Source: Nyssa sinensis (taxonomy: Eukaryota > Streptophyta > Magnoliopsida > Cornales > Nyssaceae). Taken from it: a stretch of 64,000 bases of DNA. Location of the stretch: assembly GCA_008638375.1 (NCBI GenBank), contig CM018038.1:29114753-29178752 (forward strand), given 5' to 3'. The notes under the pieces are model-generated. The model saw only the letters and a list, made by a program, of their open reading frames with translations, was not told where the DNA came from and made no database searches. Shown here one piece after another: positions 23,542-34,805 of this stretch. Each line of letters opens with the position of its first letter. Positions within the stretch are counted from its first letter, which is position 1. Made by a program: the position numbers and the translations under genes.

Positions 23542-24255
23542 TCCTTCCCTCCTTAAAGAAATTTCGTCCCGAAATTTAAAATAAAATAGATCACTGAACA
23601 AACAACTCAGGATACCTAGCACGGACCTCAACCTCAAATTGGGTAATCGAATTACTACATACATTCCTCACCGTGCCATCGTAACGGATAACGACATCTC
23701 GAAGGATGGCCATTTAAGTTTCTGAATAAAGTTCCAAGCCCAGTCAACCCTCTAGATAAACGGACAATAACTTCTCTGCTTGAAATTGAGTGAGTCATCT
23801 CCACCTGAATTTGCATCATTTGACTCATCTGTTGCTTCCACAACTGCCACATCAGTAATGGAGTCGTAGCATCTTAAATTGAGGAGGCAGCCAGGTTCAT
23901 CACTCCTTAATCATTCCACTCCACCCAACACTAACGGCACAAGTCATGGTACATCCTAGTGTCTCATGGGTGCACTGCGATGTGGGTGATGGAAATCTCC
24001 AAGAATATCAACCCTAAGAGACTCTGGAACAAAACTCTACCCATGTATCTCAACCTAAGGTCGGTTCAAAACGTTACTGTGACATGGAGACGTGTAGCCT
24101 TATCCATAGATCACTCATCTTTCCCTCAGCCAGGCAATGTGGGACGCAACTTTAATCCTCCTCTCACTCCCCCATCAAGCCTCTGCCTCTTGGCGAGAGT
24201 AGTCCCTCGGAACGGCACCATACTTACGTTGCTGGGATCTAGTTCTGATATCATC
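23542..24255 (-). mobile_element. Very short internal region of a non-autonomous gypsy-like element
   Basis: From the polypurine side, the minus strand carries the end of a reading frame (about 23720 to 23595) with RDVVIRYDGTVRNV and EVEVRARYPELFVQ before a stop. At the other end, 24240-24255, the minus strand reads gatgatatcagaac, a decayed Met-type primer site next to TGTAACAACCC. Only about 714 bp separate the two LTR-like ends, so pol is absent. Whether this is a deletion derivative or a naturally reduced element is open. Confidence 0.6.
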
Positions 24256-25456
24256 TGTAACAACCCACTCCACATGGCACAACACATAATGAAACCCTCA
24301 AAAGACGCTGGCTCACATATGCCTATTTTTCCCAAATCCATCCAAGCGTCATTACCCACCTCAATAACTCAACACAATAATAAAAATAAAGGAAAGTCCT
24401 CACTGCTCACAAGGACACCTCAAAGTCTTTCATACACTTGCTGACCAGCTAACTAATCTTAAATCAAGTTATGAAATCAACTAGTAATTCACTACTATGG
24501 CATCAATATATCATCTGCGCTTCAATGTAATTCAATAACCTAATATCCTCCAAATACTATAACCATCCTCAGGATATTAACAACATAATCTTAAGGTAAT
24601 ACCATCATCATCCATCCTAGTCTATATATAACCGAGATTAAGTATCGTACATTAACAAAGATTAGCCTATTTTTTTCAGGCTTACATATATTAACTGAAT
24701 ATTCGGACGTAGGATAATCTTGTTTACGTTTTTCAATTATAAAACTTAAGGCAGTATATCCAGGTTCAAGAGAACAAACATTAGAAAAGGTAAAAAAAAT
24801 ATCTTAATTCCTTCTAAGATTGCTTTAACTCATCATCGTTCTAGTCAACATCTCAAATAAAGTCTCATAGTAATCGAGATTCTCAGTGAAACTCTTCACC
24901 AAATCCATCCATGAATATATATACAGTAATCCTTACACGTATGTATCAAACACACTTACATATAAACGCATTTAAACATTCTCTTAGGCATGGATTAATA
25001 ACAGTCAATCTGTATAAAAAGAAAATCATAGTTGCGGTATTCTAACGGTCACTAAACTAGCATGCATATATATAAAGTAAACGAGCAACATCCCATGGCT
25101 AATACGTAGTCTGCCACATCAGCACCCAAGGATTTAAAGTCCATCCCAAGAATGTACATTTATATATATAAGCGTACAACCTGCTATATAAGTAACTAGG
25201 TATACATCCAACCCCATGGATATTCAGGCTTATAGTCTATCTCACAAACAACAAGCACATAGGCTACCTCTTAATTTCACTCGATCTACTACATATATGC
25301 AAGCATATAGTCCCAATTCATCAGTAACCAAGCATACCACACATTGTACAATCTCACACGCTAAAGCAACAAGCACCCATCTAATCATGTAATCCAAACC
25401 AGCCCAATCAAGTTAAAGTCTAACCCCTCCTAACTCATAAGGGAGTCCACCCTCGA
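24256..25456 (-). other. LTR-like sequence right of the primer site, different from the left LTR
   Basis: It begins TGTAACAACCC on plus, as a gypsy LTR boundary would, but its body does not resemble 19803-23541. No gene is visible. It is cut where the copia LTR resumes at 25457, without a target duplication. Confidence 0.45.
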
Positions 25457-25644
25457 AGGATCATTATAAGAAACACATCATATGTAGTTGTCATCTTTGA
25501 CGTGATTCTTATATTCATTATTCGAAGTAAGCACTTAATCTTGAGAGAATAATGGACTCAAGTTCTTAATGATGGTGACTTTGAGTTACTAATGAGTGGG
25601 GTGTCTTAGATCAATACCTCGGTATCTTAAAAAATCATTGTTTA

Positions 25645-27612
25645 TGTCACGCCCTGAATTTTCATAAACCCTGGGAGTGATTGGAAATGAATTAAGAAAA
25701 ATTAATAAAAGACAATTAAATGGATTTAGTTGATTACCCATTAATTTTTCCATGGTTCCTAAAATTAATAATAAAAATTTACTACTAGACTCACCCAAAA
25801 TAAATTCTAAATAGTAGTCAAACACCTCCGCCAACCAATGGTCAAATAGTTTAAGTCATGTCCAAGCATGACCTCTAAGATGGCCCCAAAAATGTCTTTA
25901 ATGTAGCTTGAAACAATGGCTCAAATGGACCCCAAATTTCCTAAGGCATAGACCAAGAATAGGTCAAAAATCATACCTAAGGTGGTCTAAGAAAGTGGCC
26001 AAACATGGCCCAATAGGGTGGCCAAACATGCCCTATGGATTGGCCAAACATGGATTAATAGGGTGGCCAAACATGGTCTACAAGGATGGCCAAACATGGC
26101 CCAAAGGGTAGCCAAAGGCTGTGACAAGAGGGGTGTTGGCTGGGCGCCTAGGCACGTGGGCAAGCGTGCAGGGCGCATGCGCTCAAGTAGGGCATAGCAG
26201 GCGCACGGGGCTGAGTGGTCAGGCTGTTAGGCTACTGGTCTATTGTTCATTGCTACACTAAACTAGTAGCTAAAATGCTACAGTGCCAAAATTCTAACTT
26301 TGGCCCAAAATCTTGATTTTGACATTTTTATACCTATTTCAATTTATTTCATCACCAAACTTAGTGTGGGGCCCTATAACATGTAAAATGACCATTTTAC
26401 CCTTTTTTTCTTATTTTTCGACTTTAAGTAATTTTTGGACTAATTGGCCCCTATTTCTATTTCCTTACTTTTCTTTTTTTTCTTAAGTCATTTATTTCCC
26501 TACTTAGAAAATCTAGGCATGCTCTCCCACTCCACTCAATCTAGTTGCTATATTTTAAAAAATTTCACCATAGTCTCCTTTGTTTAGTAATGTATTTTCT
26601 CATCCCATTCCTTCTCATCATCCTCTTCAACATCAACACAACACCTAATGGAATAATTATTCATACAATTGGGTAATTCTAACTTTCACAAATATATTTT
26701 AAAAATAAGTAACTACATGGAGCTCCATGCTCCTCATTTACATTCACTACATAATTTCATACAATCCATCATAAAATTTAGTTCATAGCTTACACAAGGT
26801 CTAAGTTTTAAACATAAAATAAATTTCATGGGACTTATGCCCTTACATAACCAAAAATATGCCCCAAGGGTCAAATACTCTTCAAAGTCCACTTCCCCCT
26901 CTATGCTTCAAGATTTCATCAAGTCTCATGTGCAGGGAGTCTCATCTGTAATATGTAATCCTGTAAAGGGTAAGCACGACGACCCAATATGACATAATGC
27001 TAATATAAAGAACAAAGTTAAGGCGTGGCATGTGCAAAGTGTACATTCATAAGCTATATACCTTCCAATTCACCAATGCAATGCAATGGAAATATGCATG
27101 ACACCCATGCAACTCTATGCCATACCCATGTTTCGCTTCAAGGTCCTTTCCCATCAACCCACGAGTACTGTCGTATGTCTCACTTCACGGTCCGTCCCCA
27201 TTGGATCGCGAGTACCATGGCCAATTTTAGATTTTTTACCATAGGATCTACACTCTCATAATGCATAGCACTAAAGTGCTTAACCCACACTATGTTTTCA
27301 ATGATTCACAATATGCCAATATGCCTTGATTTTTTTATACAATTTCAATAAGGCATTTTATCAAATACATGGTATACACCTTAAATCATGCATCATACAT
27401 AAAGTAAACTATAACTTTCAAACCACAAAACTTTGTCTGCATGAATATAAACTATAATCCAATCAATTATAAATATAATTATGTTACATATTCACAACAT
27501 TACCAAATTCTCAAAGATCACACAATTACACAAAGTACCAATACATTGAGCAAACCATAAATTTCAAACTATAAGACTTTGCCTACATGAACATAAGCTA
27601 TAATGCAATGAG

Positions 27613-27646
<34 letters not shown>

Positions 27647-28496
27647 GTTACATATTCATCATTCTACCAAATTCTCAAAGAATACATAAGCACACAAAGT
27701 ACTAACCCTAGGTGTTCAAAGTAATTATATGCTAGGTGGTTTTCTAACAACAACTAAACATGTAAGTCATACAATCAATATATAAAAACACTCTTAAACT
27801 TAACTTTATTCTTTACTTAGTAAGATATCATACCTAAAAGGGTTTTTCTCAACCCTAGGGAGTTGTACTCGCTATGCAGCCAAACCAATCAGTAAGAATG
27901 TAGGCCTTGACGTGGGGAACAACTTCCTAGAAGAAAGCCTTGTGAAAATCCAAGCCTAGAGATGAGTTTTGGAGGGTTAAAAGTTGGAAAACCCTAAGTT
28001 TTCTTCACCTTTTCCTCCATGCACGACCTACTGCTGATTCCTCAGACCAAATTCTATGATTCTAACACTAAAGGGTCCTATTTATAGTAAAGGGGTCAAG
28101 GAATGAAAAGACCATTTTGCCCTTAATGAGTTCAAGACCTCGTTACACTACAACCCGTCCCGAAACGCCTTAATTCAAAATTCTGCTTTAACCAAAGTTC
28201 TTAAAATTATTTTAAATGATATTTTTCTAAAAAATTTATTTTCGCCTACGGCCGGGTCCACCCGAGATGCCCTTTATGGTCCATTTTTCAAATTATCTCC
28301 GATTAGGTTCAAATTCTCAAAGGAGGTGTATTTTAACATTCTAAGCATATTTTTATTCTATGGCATACTCAAAATATGTTTCTAGACATTACTTATGTCT
28401 AAATGATGCATGTGTAATGCCCTATCAACAAATAGTGCATGAATAGTATTCTATCGGTAAAACAAAAAATTTATCCTGATTTTTCAGGTCTTTACA
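25645..28496 (-). mobile_element. Solo LTR (2852 bp) with TSD gttta
   Basis: On plus it begins TGTCACGCCCTGA and ends GGTCTTTACA, flanked by gttta at 25640-25644 and 28497-28501, inside the copia 3' LTR. No internal coding region is present. It contains a roughly 26-bp minisatellite around ggccaaacatgg (25990-26110) and an AT microsatellite (27613-27642). Orientation is inferred from the related LTR with a polypurine tract. Confidence 0.88.
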
Positions 28497-30311
28497 GTTT
28501 AGACTGTGGGAACACATATTTTCAAGATATAATCTATACTCTCTAAATTGGAGAGAAGGATATCACTAATGTATTAATTTAATTGATTAATCACTGAAAT
28601 TCGGATCTGGTCTTTTCAATAAATTATTTATTAAGATGTTCACCACTTAATAGTGATTAATAATTAGTGAATGAAGTTGTAAAAAGAATTAGAAATTGGT
28701 TTGATAGTGTATAAGTCCAAATTCTAATTATTAATACCCAATAAGAGGGGTCCACTATATATGTTTAGTGATTTTGGATTTTTCTCTATTTCACCTAATT
28801 AGAGTGTAGTTCTAATTACATAATGGAATTGATTAGAATTAATTAGTCATTAATTAATTAAGAGTTAATTAGAAATTAATTTTCACGCCCCAAATTTTCA
28901 CAAATCCAAGGAGTGAGTGAAATAAACAAAAAGAGAATAATAAAGGACAATTACATGCATTTCAAATACTAACCCAATTCATGTTCTGATACTAATCTAT
29001 AGAGCCTTGTTGTTGTTTCATAACATACAAATAAACATGTATAGTTTAGGGCTTATGCCCTTGTACAACATCAAAATATGCCACAAGGACCAAAAATCCT
29101 CCATGATCCACGTCTTCTCTGTTCTCCAACACTTGCTCAAGTTTCAAGTATCAGGAGCATCATCTATAATATGATATCCCACGAATGGGTCAGCTCAACA
29201 ACTGGTATAACATAATGCTAATGCAAGAAACAAGGTTAAGACGTGGCATGTGCAAAGTGTACATTTATAATCTAGATACTTTCCAGTTCATTAATACGAT
29301 GCAATGAAAATATGCATGATACACCCATGCACTCTATGCCACACTCATGTTTCGTTTACGGATCGTGTCTGATGGATCTGAGTACCAACACCCGTTCACG
29401 GACCTCCAATGGCCAATTTTGGATTTTTCACCACAAGATCTACACCCTCATAATGCATAGCACCACGTACTCAACCCACACTATCCTTCTAAAGGATTCA
29501 CCATATGCCAATATGCTTTAATTTTGCCATGCAATAATATAATCTCAATGAAGCATACTTTAATTAATGTATCATACTCGAAGCAACAATAACATTTGAA
29601 TCACAAAACTTATTCCACATAAATACATGCCACATACAATCAATTTAAACATGAAGTTATGGTTCGCGTTCATCACTTTACTAAATTCTCAAAAAATGCA
29701 AGAAACACACAAGCACGCAAACAACCAACTCTAGATTATCAAGCAACCACATTCCAAATAATTTTCCAACGACAGTTAAGTATATAAATCATTCAATTTA
29801 TTCACAAAATATTCCTAAGCTTAATCTTATTTTTTACTTAGCAAAACATCATACCTACAAGGGTTTTTCTCAACCCTTGGGAGTCATGTCTGCTATGTAG
29901 TAGAACCAAACAGTGAGAACGTAGAAGGTCAAACCGCCTTCAGTGTCCCTAAAAATCATGAAATATAACTCAATCTATTGCTACTTAAATTATGCTATTC
30001 ATCAAATTTTATGCTTTTATTTCATGATTTTCTATTTTACTAAAATAAACTCTACCATTTAATCTGGAATGTCAAAGAAAGTCGGTTTAGGCTTTCGCGG
30101 AATTCAATTTGGGCATTTGTGCTAAAAAGGGCAAAACAGTCATTTTGCACATTTATGGGTCTTTTATTTTTCGGGACCTCGTCTCATGTCACAGACCTCA
30201 CCATTGATCTCAGAAAGTCCAAGATAGTCAAAATACACTAATAACTTGTTTAATTTAGACTCCGGACCATTTTGTTATTATTTAATTTAATTAAATTTAA
30301 TTAATTAATTA

Positions 30312-30358
<47 letters not shown>

Positions 30359-30360
30359 TT
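30312..30360. repeat. (ATT)n/(AT)n microsatellite
   Basis: About ten ATT units run into about eleven TA units inside a solo LTR. Confidence 0.9.
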
Positions 30361-31761
30361 GCGCCTTAGTTAACACGGAATTGTCCCGTCCCCTTTGGTT
30401 ACACGCGCCACTTCCACACAATTGATCTTTGGTTCGAGTCGTAGGGGCTACGCCCTTACGCATTTTTTTTCTATATGTCTTGGGCCCAAACAGCGAACCA
30501 CGCCCCAAATCTAGGATAGGTTATCCAATCCAGGTTTAGCGCATCAAATTTAATTTCTAAGGGTCATAACCAAACAGTATAATTCCACTTTTAAAATTTA
30601 AACCATAACACCCCAAAACAGCACCGTTCCACTAATGCGGTGGTCACCCCACATCGTGACACGTGTCTGAGTCGACACAATGGTAACCTATCTCGGTCAG
30701 GACTCAGTTGAGTCAACTCGCGAGTTGGCTCAGCGGGGTCTTCTTCTTCCCCACGCCCTCGCTACTGTTGCCCTAAACTCTGTAACTTTTCATTTCAAAT
30801 TTCATGCTTTTCTAGTTGATCATTCTTTCTGTTTTTCATCCCACATTATTTCTAAAATACTAAGGTAGAGTTTGGCATGCATTTGAAGCCTCAAGTCGAG
30901 TTCAAGTGCTCGGTTTATGGCTTGATAGCTGAACCTCCAACTTGGTCGTTCATGGTCTTTTTTGGCCCAAAACTTTTGGGGTTTCTTTTGTTGTGATCTA
31001 TTTATCATGGGGTTCAAGTCCCCATTCTCATATTTAGGTTTTTCACAAGGTTTGCGAGGTTGGGTTTTAAAACCCGTACCTACAACTCAAATTTTTAGGG
31101 TTTCCTTTGAGTCTTAAGGTCAAGGCTTAGTGCTTTTAAAACACCTTGGGAGTCTATTTGTGGTCTCAATAAACAAAACTTGGTTTGGCTTTGGTTGGTT
31201 CAGACCTATTCTCATGGAGGTCCTTCAATGGCTGTTCTTTCTGGTTTGGGTATGTCAACCCCTTTTTGACCTCCAAGCTTAATTCTGATCGTTTGAGACA
31301 TCAAAATAAACTCATGCATGTCTAAGAAACTTAAAAACAGTTTACATATATTCACAAATTCTTAGAGAGAGAAAATATGGTGGTTTGTGTTCACCTCTTT
31401 AATTGTGCTTTTCTTCTTTCTTCCCCTTTGCTTTTTACTTTTGAATATCCCAGTGTTTCACAACCTCTCTAACTTAGCCTCCTCCTTTCTGATTTCTTTT
31501 CTCTCTAACCAACGTACAATCCTAACATATACACATAGATATATACATAAACTCACGCAAAGCCACCTACAGCCCAGTATTTCTCCTCTTTTCTGACTTC
31601 TCACTGTTCTAATCACTTCTTCTTTTTCTTCTTTTCAGAATGCAGCTTTGCATTAAATGGGAGGGTTGACATTTGTGTGTTACATGTATATTATATAAAA
31701 CACACACTACACACACACACCCACTTGCACACACAGACTGACGTACACCCACACTTTGTGT

Positions 31762-31764
<3 letters not shown>

Positions 31765-31811
<47 letters not shown>

Positions 31812-31887
31812 TTCATTATACACAACTATACACTTATACACATTCATATACATACATATTATAATATATATTTCCATACATAAATAG

Positions 31888-31938
<51 letters not shown>
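31765..31938. repeat. Compound (TA)n and (AC)n(AT)n microsatellites
   Basis: A pure TA run at 31765-31806 and an AC run passing into AT at 31888-31938. Reading frames here are microsatellite artefacts. Confidence 0.9.
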
Positions 31939-31946
<8 letters not shown>

Positions 31947-32691
31947 AATTATGCTACTTTCTTCATTTGTATACACATATATATATATATATGAGAATAT
32001 TTTCACATATATTTCTATAAACATATATACATATACACGTGCACGTATACACGTATTTTCGTACAGTCGATTCTCTTACTAAACGGTCTCGGTGTGCTCG
32101 GTTAATTTCATAGTTTAATTTAATTAAAAGTAAATAAAAATCAAAGAAATTAAATCTCGTAACATTAACCAAATTGTTCGGGTATTTGGGTTGGGGTATT
32201 TCAAATAGTGCTCTATCATTAAAACAAAAAAATTATTCTCATTTTTCAGGTCTTTACATTAATTGACTAATTAGAACTAATTTGGTAGGATTTGGATCCC
32301 TCATTTTTCCCTAATTTTACAAACCCCTATAAATATGTGATATAAAGGGGATAGCCATACACAAGCTAATATGTTATTTTCTTGCAAGAGAGTAAAAAAG
32401 AAGTCCATTCTCTTTTCTAGTGTACAGCTTACATAGAGGAAAAATATGAGAAAACCTAAAGGAGTAAGAGAAGAAAGATTGTATCAATCTCTTTAAGAAG
32501 ACTTCTTCAAAAATCAAGATAATCAAAAACAAGGAAGATTGCATCAATTTCTTTAAGAATGCTTCTTCAATAATCAAGATTATCAAGAATAAGGTAATTT
32601 TAACCCTCTTCTCAAGATTGTATGATTTATGTAAAGAAAAAGTTTCAAATAGATTTTTGAAATCGCTTCCACTGTAGTTACAAACCCAACA

Positions 32692-34805
32692 AATTTTTCT
32701 TTAATTTGAAAAACAAAAGAATTTTAATGTCAGTAAATTAGTGAATTTTATTTTATTCTAATGTTCTTATACTGCTTTTAGTATTCTGATTACACTAGTG
32801 GGCAATGCTTTTATGTAACCTCATTTCTTTCACATTTGACTTCTTGGACTCAAAATGATAGGTCATTGCAATATTTACATGTGTGTGTATATGTTTTTTT
32901 TTTTTTTGTATTTGTATTTTGTGTGCTTATATGGGTAGATATTTTTTGAAGCTCGTAGACGATGAATCAATGTGAAACATTTTGCTTTCATAAAATTTAT
33001 TAGTTATCGTTATCATTATTATTAACATAAAATCTCCATGCCTCTCTGGAAGCAAGAAAAGGGATTAATAGGTAAATAGTAACAGACTTTTGGTGGTGAG
33101 ATTACAAACTACAAGTAGGAGATTATAAAATTTTATTAAACTGAAATCAAACTTACGCTAGTATCAAAAAATTAAAAATTTAGAGTAATGTTATCGGCAG
33201 TTGTGAAAGTTTGTGTATTACACGCTCATGTACCACACGCCTGCAGACACATATGGTCAAACAGAAGCATCCCTCTTAAAATTATGAGTTAATTATTAAA
33301 AAGATTCTGAAAATAAGTGTTTACAAGGTCTAAGGTGAAATTGTTTATCTCAAAAACTCAATGAGATTTTTACTTATTGTAGAGTAAGGACAATGTTGTT
33401 AACGTGACTACTATTATTATTTTTTAGTAATGATTTTACCCCTAAGATTTGATTTACATTATTAAGGAATCGTTCCTCTATTTTTTTTCTATTTCCTTTT
33501 TTCAACTAGTTGAGATTTGCGTGATATTTGGAGAATCTGATTTTGAATCTAACAATTGTTGTTGTGAGAGTCGTGGAGAGATTATCAAAGTTTTCTATCC
33601 TTTGTTTGACATTTTTGAAGTTTGATTGTTGGATGTAGTTCGTTTTTAGATCTAGTTGTTTTGTGGTACAGTCATCTTTATCATTATTTTATTAATTGTT
33701 TTTGTTATTTTATATAGTCAGATCTATTCTATGGATTGAGGTAAAGGTTTTTTTTTTGGACATCGATGTCTTTTTTTTTTGGAAAAACAGTGGAGTTGTG
33801 TGTCAATTTGTTTAAAGTTATTATGGGATTGATCGTGAGATTTTTGTTTCTCTATTAAATATTTGAGTTTCGTTTTTAGTTTGGAAGTTTCATTATTTTA
33901 TTTTTTTGAATTAGTGAATTTTTGTTGTTTTATTTATGGACCCTTTTTCTAGAGAGAAAAAATTTTTCTATGTTATTTTGATTACAGTGAATTTTTGTTT
34001 TGTTTTATGATTTTCCTTGTAACAATGAAATTTTACTATTTTATTGTTATATTGTTGAGTTTTATGAGACAACTATTTATCTTGCTTGGTTTGACTTTTT
34101 AATTTTTATGCATTCAGTATTTGATTTTTTTGTTGCAGAATCAGTGAGATTTTACTAATTTTTAATTGTTTTGTTAGGTGTATTGGATACTTCAGTGACC
34201 CTTTGTGAAAAATGGAGGTTATACAGTTGCTTTGAAGTTATATGCCAATTTCAAATTTGAGGGGGCTTGTATGTGGGAGGTTGAAGACTTTCTATGTATA
34301 AAAAATAATAATATTTATAGTTGCATGAGGCATTGTAAATAAACAGTTGTTTTGAATCACAATTTTGTTCCTTCTTTTAAATAGATTTGTCTCTATTTGG
34401 TTGATATGTTTAGATTTGGTATAATAAAGTTTTTGTTGTTGTGAATATGTTTAACATATGTTGTTATTAAAGATTGAGAGATTTTAGGTGAATGTGTTTG
34501 TTTGGTATTTAAGAAACTAAGGGATTTATTATAGTAGTTTAGTAACATATATAAAACAGTGAAATTTCACTATTCTCAATAGTTCATTAGTATGTCAGTG
34601 AAATTTCACTATTTTTAGTAGATGTCTTTGTCCAATGAGAGTTTTTTTTCCAATTCAAGTCATACAAAAAATAAACAAAAAAGAACTCATTTCATTTTAT
34701 ATGTCATCAAAGTCAAATTACAATTATTTTCAATTAAAATAAAATTCGTCAAGTTACATCAATCAACAAAAGTGTATTCCTTTGTAAGTTTTTTTATGTT
34801 GTAGT
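32692..34805. other. AT-rich sequence without recognisable gene
   Basis: No coding sequence, RNA gene or clear repeat boundary is seen. Several copies of the cagtgaaattt-type motif, including perfect gtgaaatttcac at 34559-34570 and 34598-34609, link its right part to the following pseudogene block. Confidence 0.5.

Larger units (their letters stand above)
28881..32258 (-). mobile_element. Solo LTR (3378 bp) with TSD ttaat
   Basis: On plus it begins TTTCACGCCCC (expected TGTCACG, one change) and ends GGTCTTTACA, flanked by ttaat at 28876-28880 and 32259-32263. It shares blocks with the LTR at 19803. It carries long ATT, TA and AC microsatellites (30312-30360, 31765-31806, 31888-31938). The 31-kb part (30680-31620) has short frames but no recognisable gene. 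Confidence 0.85.
46..32691 (+). mobile_element. Defective Ty1/copia LTR retrotransposon, outermost shell of the nest
   Basis: Two related terminal repeats enclose a Met-type primer site, copia integrase, RT and RNase H remnants in that order, and a purine-rich stretch (17671-17680) next to the second LTR. The order gag remnant, IN, RT, RH is diagnostic of Ty1/copia. Interior and 3' LTR are interrupted by younger insertions at 2241-14141, 18013-25456, 25645-28496 and 28881-32258. Bases flanking the outer ends (gcttt on the left, aattt on the right) do not match, so no target duplication is visible; recombination or boundary decay is possible. Coding parts are heavily decayed and at least two internal deletions are inferred, so the element is non-autonomous. 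Confidence 0.9.
17682..32691 (+). repeat. 3' LTR of the copia element, split into four pieces
   Basis: Pieces 17682-18012, 25457-25644, 28497-28880 and 32259-32691 align in order to the 5' LTR at 46-1302, ending CCCAACA at 32691. At the first gap about 25 bp of LTR are missing, so that junction involved a deletion. The other two gaps are flanked by exact 5-bp duplications (gttta, ttaat). Confidence 0.9.

Noticed and set aside
25987..26178. Small frame with repeated WP/HVWP units, on both strands
   Set aside because: Encoded by the LTR minisatellite ggccaaacatgg.
31707..32024. 105-codon minus-strand frame rich in Ile/Tyr
   Set aside because: Translation of TA/AC microsatellites.
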